NCBI GenBank assembly: GCA_034336665.1
Contig: CM067590.1
Location: forward strand, 5,678,459-5,742,458
Reading direction: 5' to 3'
Source: Luscinia megarhynchos
Lineage: Eukaryota; Chordata; Aves; Passeriformes; Turdidae
DNA length: 64,000 nucleotides
Made by a program: the position numbers and the translations under genes. The notes beneath the pieces are model-generated. The model ran no database searches and was not told where the DNA came from. It worked only from the letters and a program-made list of their open reading frames with translations. Below, one piece after another: positions 1 to 19,000 of the stretch; position 1 is the first letter of the stretch; every line of letters begins with the position of its first letter.

Positions 1-6787
<6,787 letters not shown>

Positions 6788-7014
6788 TGATGTTCTGTAA
6801 GTTCAGGCTATTGCAATATCTCTGTTGTGAAGGAGCCTAGCAATTGTACTTCCATGCCTGCAGAAAATCTCAGCTGTGGAGCCCCAGTGTGTTGGAAGTT
6901 AAATGTTCCAGTATCTTCTCTTGCACCAAAGCAGACTGGTGCCATTTTCAGACTACTGAACTCTTGTTCTCAGCTGATAGCAAGGGTTATAGGTGACTGC
7001 ACCAACAGCATCTT

Positions 7015-7068
7015 GTGCAGAGAAGGACCCAGGGATTCTGGTGGATAAAAAGTTGGCAGTGAGCCATG
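7015..7068 (+). mobile_element. CR1 LINE fragment, ORF2 3' part
   Basis: The + frame reads EKDPGILVDKKLAVSH, which matches the conserved C-terminal part of CR1 reverse-transcriptase ORF2 (EKDLGVLVD-type motif). It is a short fragment whose boundary with the next, oppositely oriented CR1 piece is abrupt. Confidence 0.6.
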
Positions 7069-7390
7069 GGCAGGGACACCTTCCACTGTCCCAGGCTGCT
7101 CCAGCCCTGTCCAGCCTGGCCTGGGACACTGCCAGGGACGGGGCAGCTGCAGCTGCTCTGGGATGTGCCAGGGCCTCACCACCCTCACAGCCACCAAGGC
7201 CTTCCCACTATCCCATCTAATCCTGCCCTCTGGCAGTGGGGAGCCATTCCCCTTGTGGTGACACTCCAGGCCCTTACCCAAAGTCCATCTCCATCACTCT
7301 TGGGGACTGTAGATATTGGGAGTCTGCAGTAAGGTCTCCCCAGAGCCTTTTCTTCTCCAGACTGAACAACCCCAGCTCTGACTCCAAGGT
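7069..7390 (-). mobile_element. CR1 LINE fragment, 3' region, minus orientation
   Basis: The + strand shows the reverse complement of the CR1 3' region. Landmarks are gggcagggacacc, a cctcaccaccctcac stretch, ctctggcagtgggga, ctccaggcccttaccc, and finally cttctccagactgaacaacc. The terminal CR1 3' repeat is missing on the left side. Divergence is moderate and no coding capacity remains. Confidence 0.75.
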
Positions 7391-8991
7391 GCCCAAGAAG
7401 AGGCAGACAGGAAAAAAGGGGTAGCCAAGCTGCCTCTATGGGTGAAAAGCCTGACAGATGAGGAATGGGTTGTATTTGCTGCCCAGCAGGTCTGTGTTAT
7501 TAGAGCCACTAGTGAAGGAACTGGAGCTGAGGCAGACCCAGCTGCCCAGAGCTGGAGCTGGGCTGGGTTCACACTGTGTAGCAGATTCATGGCTGGTCTG
7601 GGACACTTGGCTAGATCTGAGGCACCTTCCCTGGCACTTTGAGAGAGGATTTTTGATTTTAGTGCTCTGAGTGCAGTTCAGCTGTCACCATCCATCCTGT
7701 CTTCCCTTGCAGTGTTGTCTTGAGACTGACCATGGTTAGAGATGCTGGCCTGAGGCCACTCTAGGAGAGCCACAGTGCTATAACAGCTCAAGATGAGGTC
7801 AGGCCTGGGCAAACTGAAATCAAACCCCCTCCCCCCCACAGCATCCTGGGCTCCCAAAAGTGTTGAGATTGTCCAGTTTGGGTAGCACAGGCACATGGAT
7901 AATAAGAGTGAGAAGTTATGAAAAGGCTATTGCTAAAGTGATTACACCTGGGGAAGAATCATCCTTGTAAGAGAGAAGGAGCCTTTGCTGTGTAGAGTAG
8001 TGAGTTGGGAACCACCACAGGGGACTTGGTGGAGGGAGGAGTGGGAACAGCAGGACAGGAGTTTCCTTACTGGCCACTTTTTTGAGGAACCACTAAGGAC
8101 TGGAAGAAAAAGTCCCCACAAAAAAACCCAAAGAGTTGCTCCCCCAAAGCAATGGGGGACTTGACAACGGCTCTGAACAGTTCAAATTCAAATACAGTAC
8201 TGAGAAGGAAAGAAAGAGGTTGTGACAGCCTCTGAACAACCCTCCTCTTTCTTTTCAGCAAAGATCCATAGGCAGCCAGTGGCAACAAGATTGGCCTTGA
8301 GTTAAAGGTTTTAATTTTAAACATAAATATGTGCACATTCTTAAAAAAAAAAAAGCAGCTTAACAAATAACCCCCAGAAACAAGCCCTGCAGAGTCCTCT
8401 GTGATTTTTAATCCTAACTAAAGGCTTTGGGTGTTGCTGCCTTGGGGTTGTGGCTGTATAAATGTGACCATAATATTTACCACAGACTTCCAGGGAGGTA
8501 TTTGCTCTTTTCCTGTTTCACAATGAAAGGAAGTTGGATCAAGGGCTTGCAGTCAGTGAAATAAGTAACTTAAAAACCTTTCCACTTACAAGATTTCTCC
8601 TAACTATGCAGCTGAAACAGTTTGTTTCTGAAAGCTTTTAAGCTGGCAGTCTCTCTTCAATGGTACAGCTTTGTGGATCTATGTGCTTTCAATCATAAGT
8701 TAGTTTGGGTCAAATAAATTCATTTGGAGAAGGATGGGGCTTTATGGACCCATGCAGCTTTTTGCTGTCATAGGTAGGAAAACTGATGTGTTGCAGAGAG
8801 GAGCATTGCTGTTACTTGGCAGTAGCAGGCTGCCAGGAGCAGAGATGGGCATCAGCTAACTTCTTGCTGCTGCAAAGGTTTCCCAGCATCCTGGTGATTT
8901 GTGTTTCTAGAGTCTGCCGCCCAGTTTTTTTAATTACAAAGACAATGATGTCCTGTTTTAGAAATGAGCATTTCTGCTCCTTTCCCATTAA

Positions 8992-10317
<1,326 letters not shown>

Positions 10318-11985
10318 CCTCCTCCGGATGGCTCTCGTGCCCTCCACTTTGTCTGTGCTTCATTTAGAAACTTGTGTGCACTTCCTATCTCCTGTGATTC
10401 AGTGACTCCCTCCTCTCTCCATTCCCAAATCTCCCCTCTCATATTAGAGCTTTAACTGTAGGGCTAACATCCCCCTGCCTTTGAAACCCCTTCCATGTGG
10501 TGACTTCTGGGCTTGAAATGTAGTCACTGATCTGATAGACCTGTTTGTGTTGGAACATCTGCTGCTGGATATTATCCCATGAAACACTCTTATCAAATAG
10601 GCTTGTTTTGGTTTTGCTAGGGTGTTGGTTTTTTTTTTTTAGTTTGGTTTTGTTGTTGTTGTTGTTTTCTGGGAGAGGAACAGTGGGACTTGACTCTACC
10701 AGTTGAAATAACTACATTTAGGTGACAAGGTATTTTCCTCCCATAGTCAGATATCTCTTTTTCTTGTGTTTCTGTAAACATGGGGGAGAAATTAAACTAG
10801 CTGTCCTGCCAAATGCTCTGTTTTCTGTCCTGATGAAATCTCACAGTGAGGATTTTAGTGATTGCACACACATAAGGAAATAACTGTTGAAAATAACATT
10901 ACTTATTCTGTAATTACCCCTAATACAGTTAGTCTGGCTGTGTAGCTTACTGTTTCCTGCTTGGGAAATCTTTCTCTCTTCTTATTTTATTTGGGAACAA
11001 TGAAATATGTCTGCATTGTTTTCTTTGCCACCATGAATGCCTGTGCAGGCTTTATGAAGTGGCGTAATATTTATTCATGGCTTATGTTAATCAGTTAACA
11101 TTATTGTACAGTAAGTGCCAGCATTTTGATTTCAGAAACTATTTGCAGCCTGTACAAGTAGGCTTCTTTTGTACTGTAGGTCAGTGTCTGAAAGCAGGAT
11201 CTGCTCTAGTTCCAGGGTTTTTTTTTTGCATGCTGCTTTTTCTCTAGATCTCTCCTGCCCCTGTCTGAGTGAGTGAGGCAATATTTTCATGTCACATATA
11301 TACCTGCACTTGTAAGGGTTTTGGTTGTTGTAGAGAAACACAATACTTTATACATTTTGTAAAACTTCTGCAGATCCATAGTATCTGGAACTTTCTCTTC
11401 ATGATCTTTCACTATTGACTCGTACTAAAATGCATAATATTAGGATTTCACACAATACCTACTAACCTGTTGTTTTCTTACCATTTTACTGAACTGCAGA
11501 CTGTAATTCTTAAATGATTGTACTTCACTGATGTAACAGATTTGTCATCAGCAGGCTAACTACTCTAATTCTTCGTTGTGCTGAATGGGAAGAATGTTAC
11601 CACAAGTTCGTGTAGTCAGTCTCTTGCTTGCTTGTGCAAATCTCTGATGGCTTTTCATCACTCACTAGCTCTTGCACACTTGTATCCCCTCCGGTATCCG
11701 CTGAATGTTCTGATGGCAAATACTGGGTGAAACATCCAAAGGAAGAGCTGGAGACCATCTGCTGCTCCCTGAAGACTTGTGGAGCCATTTGCAGTGAGTT
11801 TTTGCTCTCTGTTCCGAGCCTGTACCTCACTGGATGAATCCCAGCTGCATATTAGTGAGTTGATTTTTCTTTACTGATACAAAGCAAATATGAAACTGTG
11901 AATTGTGCTTGAAGAGGAAATCTGACATTCCAGTCTCAACTGTTCTGTCTGGTTACGTAATAAAATTAAGGGCAGTTAACTCTGA
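10318..11985 (+). other. RAB11B: RAB11B 3' UTR (minimum extent)
   Basis: This AT-rich sequence follows the stop codon with no further coding signal. An ATTAAA lies at 10791-10796 with a T/G-rich stretch after it, and an AATAAA at 11959-11964. A small (TGT)n run sits at about 10651-10666. The true end could be as far as the AATAAA at 14790, so the downstream limit is uncertain. Confidence 0.6.
11959..11964 (+). promoter_or_regulatory. RAB11B: Candidate polyadenylation signal AATAAA
   Basis: This is the first canonical AATAAA after the RAB11B stop codon. Alternatives are ATTAAA at 10791 and AATAAA at 13778, 14622 and 14790. Confidence 0.45.
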
Positions 11986-14900
11986 TGGCTTTTCTTTTAT
12001 AAGATTTCCAGACCAATGCCTTTAATTTTGTACCTTATGCACTGAGAGGGCTGCAGCTCACAATGCAGGATGCACTTAGTGCCTGGCACTTCCACTGTTC
12101 AGCTTTGTTTAGAGGTTACATTCAAGGTTAAAGGCTGCATGCTTGCAGCCTGTTACATTGAATGAGGGTATGAATTCCCCTGTAGGCATCACGGGGCTCT
12201 GTCCTAAGGGTGTTCCTGTCCAGGAAGCACTTTCAACACTTGGTATTTACTTCACTAGCATTCTGTTGAGAGAAGGTGGGAACTGGGAAGTCTCCTTTTT
12301 GGTGGTCCAAGACCAGAACATAACGTGCAGTCAGTGTTCAGACACCTGGCAATGACAGAATAGAAAATTCTGAAATACTGAAAATATTTCATTCAAGAAC
12401 AAATGGACACTAGTGGAGCTGGGCTCCTTAATTTTTTAACAAACTTTATATAAAGAAATCAGTTGGGTAGCATAAGGAGGAATTCTACTGTTAAGAAGAC
12501 TTATTAGTTCAGGGTGATGTATTAACATTAACTTACTCTGCAAGTCCTGTTCTTAACATTAAGTTTCTAAAATCAGTCTGGCCTGGTGTAAGAAACCAAG
12601 AAACAGTTTACTCGCTTGTCTCTTGAAAGATTTTCTTTAGTCTTTGACTTTGTGGAAGGCTCTAAACTTTGCTGCAGAGTCCCAGTGAAAGGTCAGTGTC
12701 CAGGGTTTAAGCGCTGTTAAATTTATGGGTATTGAAGAGCTCTTGAACAACTCCATTGTCCGAAGCCCCCTCAGCAGCAGTGGAGCTTGGACCATTCTGA
12801 GTGTTTGAGGTACGTGGTGTGACAGGGAACAGCCTCGTGCCCTTTGCTGGGGCACCCAGGCCAGGGGAGTTTGTGCCATGTGCACCCACAGCTCCTGAGA
12901 GCGCTGGGAAGGGGCTGTGGTCCCTCAGTGTGGGACAAGGCTCTTCCCCAGGCTGCTGTGCTGCTCTCCAGGCAGAGCCACAAGCCCTTCTGTGGGCCTG
13001 AGGTGCTCCTGCTCCTGCTCCTTAGCTCCTGCTAAGCACAGAGCTGTTTGCAACAATAGAAAAAGGACAGAGAAAGGACCAGTTCTGCCAGGGTTAGGCC
13101 GTCTTCCTCTGCACAGCTGGGGAAGATTCTTCTGATCTGGGGTTCCTGGTGTCCTGATGAAGCATTGTGTCCCTTAGAAACTACATCCACAGCCCAGCCC
13201 ACTACTGTGCTGGAATTGCTGAGGGGAAGACTTGGAAGAATCCTGAGGAAGCTGGAAATGCTGAAGAGCTGTCTGACATTCAGAGCAGCTCTCCAGTAGC
13301 CCAGACTCCTTAAGCATGCTTTCCTGATGTGGAAATTACAGACTACATGTAACCCCAACTAGACTGCTTCATCCCACAGCTTTGCTGGCTCTGTCTCTCT
13401 CAGTATTACTGTCAGGAAAAAGGAAAAGGTTACAACTCTCTTCCATCTGCCACAATGGATTTGAGGGCTGAATTTGGCTTTTGTAAAACTTCTGATAACA
13501 GGAAAGATGCCTATGGCAAAAAGGAATGTGTGCTCTGCTTACTTTACTTGGATGTTGAGGCTGACTTTCCTTTAACTATTGAAAACACTACAAAGCCCTG
13601 AGTGCTGTCACCTGTGTCAGTAACACAACCATCAGAGGGTCCCCCTGATGGCTAGAACAGGTCTGTTAATGCAGGAGTCTGTTGTGCTGCCTCTCTTCTT
13701 ACTGATGGGGAGGGTGAAGGCCAAGATTCATACATAAAATTGGCTTGGTCCTGAGCACACAAACAGCTAATTGGTAAAATAAATATCTTGGGTAGATCAG
13801 ATCGATCCAGCATCTTTTCCTGCAAAGCCAGTGCTTCCAGACAGGTGAGTTAGTCTGGGATCGTCACTGGAGCCTGCATGGAGCAAGGAAATTTGGCCCA
13901 TAAAAAGTTGTAAAGCTCCATTCTTGTACAACTATAGAAATGCTGCTGCTGTGACTGCTTGCTACTTTGTTAAAAAGCTTTCGGTGTGTGCTGTGGCGGC
14001 CAGCGAGGCTCGGTGGAAGGCGGGCAGTTTGGTGCCTTGCTGCCCCCGATGGGATCCCGGAGATGTCCCCACTTGGGTGCTGTGACCCCCTGGGGACCAG
14101 GGCCCCTTGTGTGAACACAGAGCTCTTTGCTGGGCTGGGAAGGGTTGGGCCGATTTGATTGAATCAGTTATTTAACAAAAGCTGTTGGGAAACTGTACAG
14201 GAGGTATTTTTGCTCCTGGTGATTGATCCCTGCATGCTGTGCTGCTCCAGAGGGTGGGGGTGGGATCTGTTTCTGGCTGAGTCTTACCAAGGATTGGTGA
14301 TCATGTCCATTCCAAGCAGAAGGAAGAACTTGCTTTGAGGTTCTGGACTCTGTAAAAGAAAAGAAGATCCCAGTGAAGTGGGTCAGTCACTTAGGGAAGA
14401 TTTTTTTCCTCCATTAAAAAATAGAACACTGTTAAAGGTAGGAGCCTGAATTTCAGCTGAGGCAAATCAGACAATTGGAGGTGAAGAATAACTGTCCTTC
14501 AAGTAAAGCACAGTAAGTGGGGGCTGAAGGGTAGATTCTCTTGACTTGCAGACTCTTAAATGTAGTTGGTGATTTATGGACTGTTTCCATGGAATGAGTA
14601 TCTCCAGGGCTGCACTGTTTCAATAAATAACAGCAATTCCTATTTTACACTAGTCAGATAATGCATGGTAGTGTTGACTATCAGGCTTTGTAGGCTATAA
14701 ATAGTAGTGGGCCTTTATGCAACTAGAGGAGAGGTTCCTTTCATTTACTTTTATTCCTGGTTCCTGTGTTAAGTGCAATTCACTTTGTAAATAAACACAT
14801 CACTCGATTTTTGTGCATGGTTATGATGTATTGTGGATATAAAGATTGCCCAAATCACACCGTCTGTGTAAAGTTCTGTTCGAGACACAACTGCGGAACA

Positions 14901-15019
14901 AGATGGGGAGGCTCCCGGGGCAGAGCGCGGGGTGGGGCGGGGATGCGTGTCCCTGCCAGCGCCCCGGGAGCGGCAGGACGGGGTACAGCCCTGCCCCGGG
15001 CCTCTGCACGGCCGCAGGG
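11986..15019. other. Distal RAB11B 3' UTR or intergenic spacer
   Basis: This stretch is mostly unique sequence without coding signal. A GC-richer patch lies at about 13980-14110. The right end (about 14600-14830) is AT-rich with two AATAAA hexamers, consistent with a distal transcript end. Confidence 0.5.
14790..14795 (+). promoter_or_regulatory. RAB11B: Candidate distal polyadenylation signal AATAAA
   Basis: AATAAA in an AT-rich context, followed within 30 bases by a T/G-rich stretch (cgatttttgtgcatgg). It is the last such signal before the CpG island and could end a long RAB11B 3' UTR. Confidence 0.4.
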
Positions 15020-15375
15020 AGCCCCGCCGTCCCCGCTGTCCCCGAGCCCCGCTGTTCCCGAGTCCCGCTGCCCCCGTCGTCCTCGAGCCCCGCTGTCCCC
15101 GAGCCCCGCTGTCCCCGAACGCCTCTGTCCCCGAGCCCTGCTGTCCCCGAGTCCCGTGTCCCCGTGTCCCCGAACCCCGCTGTCCCCGAGTCCCGCCGTC
15201 CCCGAGCCCCGTGTCCCCGAGCCCCGCTGTCCCCCAGTCCCGTGTCCCCGTGTCCCCGAACCCCGCTGTCCCCCAGTCCCGTGTCCCCGCTGTCCCCGAG
15301 CCCCGTCTCCCCGAACCCCGCTGTCCCCCAGTCCCGTGTCCCCGCCGTCCCCGAGCCCCGTGTCCCCGAGCGCGG
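15020..15375 (+). repeat. C-rich minisatellite (CCCCGAGCCCCGCTGT type)
   Basis: Short units such as CCCCGAGCCCCGCTGT and CCCCGAGTCCCGTGT are repeated for about 350 bases. They end directly before the GC-box cluster of the CpG island. Several frames are open on both strands; the protein-like strings (Pro/Ser-rich on +, Gly/Thr-rich on -) follow from the repeat. The minus strand is G-rich with many GGGG runs. Confidence 0.9.
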
Positions 15376-16090
15376 CGCGCGGCCGCCGCTGGACCGGCTC
15401 CTCCCGGGGCTGGGGCGGGGCTGGGGCGGGGGGCGGAGCGAGAGGGGAAGGGCGGGGCCCGGTGCGTCGGGGCGGGGCTTGCCTGCAGGGGCGCTATTGG
15501 CCGCCGGCTGTTGCCAGCGGGGTCGCGTTGCGACGCCGGCGGGTTGCCCGCAGCCCATTGGGCGCTCGGAAGCTGCGTCAGCGCGGCGCGGGCGGGGATT
15601 GGCGGGCGGGCGCTGGGGGCGGGGCCCGGCCGCCGCCGCAGCCGGCGCTGGGGCGGCGCGCGCCGCGCTGAGGGGCCGCGGGCGCCGGGAGCGCAGGTAC
15701 CGGACGGGGGGCGGCCGGGCCGGCTCCGCGCCCACCGGCACGGGCGGCGCTCCGGCGCGGGGCTGCGGCGGCGGGAGCGGCGTCCGGCCGGGCCGGGCCG
15801 AGGCGGGCGGGCCGGGCGCCCGGGAGCCCTGACAGCCCTCCCGGTGTCCCCGGTGCGCGGCCCCGCTCGTGCTCGGGAGCCGGAGCCGCGCTGCAGGTCT
15901 CGAGGCCTCTCCCGCGGAGCGGCTGCCGCCGGCTCCCTGCCCGCGCGGCCCCGCGCGAGCCGCTGCCGCCGGTACGGGCTGCGCTGCGCCGGCTGTGCCG
16001 GTCCCCGCCCGGCCGCGGCCCCTCCCGGCCCGGCGGGCTCGGGCTGGGCTCGCCCCGGCCCCGGCAGCGCCAAACATCACCACGGACAGG
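15376..16090 (+). promoter_or_regulatory. MARCHF2: CpG island promoter, probably of MARCHF2
   Basis: This is very GC-rich sequence with dense CpG. GC boxes (ggggcggggc) cluster at about 15410-15480. Three inverted CCAAT boxes (ATTGG) lie at 15496-15500, 15557-15561 and 15598-15602, the usual NF-Y arrangement upstream of TATA-less starts. TGCGTCA, a CRE- or Maf-like element, is at 15574-15580. There is no TATA box. It is the only CpG island between the RAB11B end and the MARCHF2 coding start. Assignment to MARCHF2 is inferred from position. I cannot exclude divergent transcription. Confidence 0.7.
15640..15696 (+). other. MARCHF2: Candidate non-coding exon 1 of MARCHF2
   Basis: A donor-like site GCGCAG|GTACCG ends at 15696, within about 100 bases of the third CCAAT box. 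The first MARCHF2 coding exon begins with an acceptor upstream of its ATG, so a 5' UTR exon must exist upstream. Exact ends are guesses. Confidence 0.4.
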
Positions 16091-19000
16091 AGTGCCGGAG
16101 GTTTGCGAAGCGGCGTTTGTTCGTTAATTGTTCTTCCCCGGGTATAAGCAGTTACTAGGAAAAGTTTCCTTTGCCAGTGGGCAGCCGGACCTGTTTTCTC
16201 CCGTGTTTGGGAGCGTTCTGATGCTTGTTTTGCCTCCCGGGCACACGGACACGCTGCCTTGTGTGCAGAGATTCCCCAAGAGAATGAGCTCGGTGTCACA
16301 GCACAGCTGAAGAGGTTGCTGCAGTCCTGTGTCGGAGCAGCAGCTGCTTTCCTCCGTGGTGTAAGCTTAGGGTTTGTGATAGACTTTTCATAAACCGGCA
16401 GTCCTTAACTTTCTGTAATTTAAACTCAAATTTCTTGAGCCAGCTGAGTCTGTGACAGGCCAAAACTGCTGGTTTGTGGGATTCATCCAAGGGACAAGCC
16501 TGTGGCTCGTGCAGGAAGGTGATTGTGATATGGGAGGTGTTTTTTGCAGTCTCAAAACTCTTGCTCTTGTTATATGTTCTAGATCTGGTGGGGGGACCAA
16601 GATTACAAAACAAAACTCCAAGCCGTGGCCCTGCAGGCTTGTGGAGTGTGCACTGCTTGCATGTGGTGCCACTAAGGCCTGGAGTGACACATCTGGCACT
16701 GCATGGTGCTGCTGGACCAAGGAGGATTTAGGCTGTTGTCCTCTTGGAGGAGCTGTGCAGAGCTTGGGTTTTGCAGGTGGGGTGTTGCTCATGTTGGTGA
16801 TGATGACGGTGAACTGGAAGTGTCAGGGTTATCCAAAGCAGCTCTGCCTTTTTATCCTGCTTGCTTGTATTCAGTGGTCTGTCTCTGCCCTGATGTGTGT
16901 GATGAAGATCCGTCAGTGGAATGTGATTCTCCTCCCACTCTGTGCCCTTCATTTGCTTATCCCTAAGGAATTGTTTCTGTCCCTCTCTTAACCCTCTCTA
17001 TTACCAGTTCTTCATTTTCCTTGGCACTCTCATTCATTTGCTCCACTCCCCTTCCAATAAGCATTTATCTCTGTGTCTTTCCCTTCTGAGGCAGTTTCTA
17101 GCACTTTCTTGACCTTTTTCCAGGTTCTTGTTGAGAATTCCTGTGCTGTCACTGTGGTCAGCCAGCTGCACTGGCTGTGGCTGGTCCCCTTTGTTGTCCT
17201 GCTTGTGGGGACATAAACCCTGCTTGGCTGCCACTCACACGTGTGCAGTATAATCCCTTGAGCAGCTGGACGTTAGTTTTGGCTTTCCAAGGCTGAAGTG
17301 TTTGAATACTTTTCTGCATCTCCAAAGGATTATGCAGGGGAGTGTTTGAAGGCTGGAAGTGCCCTGGTTTTCCAGGTGTGTTTGAAGCTGTGATGGTGTG
17401 TCACCCTTCAGAAACAGAGGCTCAAAGGGAGGGAGCTGGGACTCTAAAATGCCTTTGTCACTTGCATGGTGACAGTGGATTTCATAATTCTGGTTGAGAG
17501 CAGAAGGTCTGACTACCCCCAGGCACGCACGGGGAGCGTTGCAGGCAGCCTCCATCAGTTGGAAGTGTAAAGGACGCTGAGACAGAGCAGGTGGCACAGG
17601 AACAGCCAAGTGTGAGCTGCACGTGCAGTTCATGGACACTCTACACCAGCTGGAAAGCTGGGGGTGTCTGTGTGTGGTTAGCTGATCAGCACCACTGCCT
17701 AAGTGGAAGCAGAAAACAGCATTGGAACTGATGTTCCTTGTTTTGGATGTGTTTGCTGTTTTTTGCTGTGGATTGCACAGAGGCTGCAGGGTGAGCTCAC
17801 CCTGCTCTGGACTCCGAGGGGACCATGCAGATGAGCAGAACTACAATGTACTGACTGTGAGCAGCTTCTGACTGAGCTCTGGCCTTCGTGGATGCTGGGA
17901 GAGGGCCTTTCCCCTTCTAGGTGATTGATGCTGGCCCACATCAAACAAGTGTAGGACACGATGTGTCCCTGGGAGAGAAGTAAGCACCGTTTCCTTGAAA
18001 CGGCATGACCAAGATCAAGTTACAACACATTCACAGCAAGCTGAGCTGGGTATGAACTCAGGCTCTGTGAGTCTGAGGGACTGTTGCAAGTCCTCAGGAT
18101 ATAACTTTGTAGTAGTTCTGCAGATAGAGGCACAAAGCAAAATGGGCATTTTGGGACATTTTTCACTATTGTTTAAAATATCTTGGTTTTTCACACTAAG
18201 AACACAGAAGGTTTTCTTAGAAAATGAAGGGAGGAATCCAGCATTGTGAACTATAAACTATAGGATGAGTTTATTTTTTTATCCACTTGACTTTGACTCA
18301 GCTTTGGATATTTGGAGATTTCAGAGTTTCAATTTCCAAACTGGGGTTTATTTTCCCTCCAGACTGAAGTTTGAACTGGTGTGTCTCTTCTCCCTCCCAT
18401 TCTAATTGACTGTGGTTAATTTATGCTTCTGCCTGCTCTTAGCTCCCACCTTTTCCCAACAGAGAAATGGTCTTGGCTACTGACTCTTGTCCCCTTGGAA
18501 GCATTCTGGGCACATCTCAGTGAATGACACTGGGCACACAAGCCACGAGGAAATCTAAGCCCTGGGACTCTTTTCTGTGAAGGAAATGAGCACAGCACCA
18601 AACCAGAGCAGACAAGTGCTCTCCATGAAGTCTGTGTACAAGAGCTTTCTCTGGTGGAGAAATGACGCATTAATCTGTGCTGGGGCTTATCAAGTGTGGC
18701 TTATCAGCACAGTCATGTCATGCTCATAAACAGCAGGATCTCAGCTTCTCCAGCCCTGGTCTTGCTCTCTCTGCAGCTGTAGCAGGTGCTCCCTGGAACC
18801 TGTGTCTTTGTGCCATCTTTGTTGTAAGTAGACCAGGTCAGCTGTAGCTCCTTGCTGCAGCAATGCAGCTCAGCTGGGAGAGGGGGTTTCCCACTGCACC
18901 TGGCCTGGGAGAGCTCTTGGCTGCTCCTCTTGCTGGGTGAGAGCAGGCAAGTCACTGCTGGGTGCCTGAGGGTCTTGTGCACCTTCCCTGGGGCTGGAAT

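Noticed and set aside
14769..16299. Frames of 300-490 codons on both strands over the CpG island and its minisatellite
   Set aside because: They are Pro/Arg/Ala/Gly-rich strings in very GC-rich DNA where stop codons are rare. They have no recognisable domain and overlap one another on both strands.
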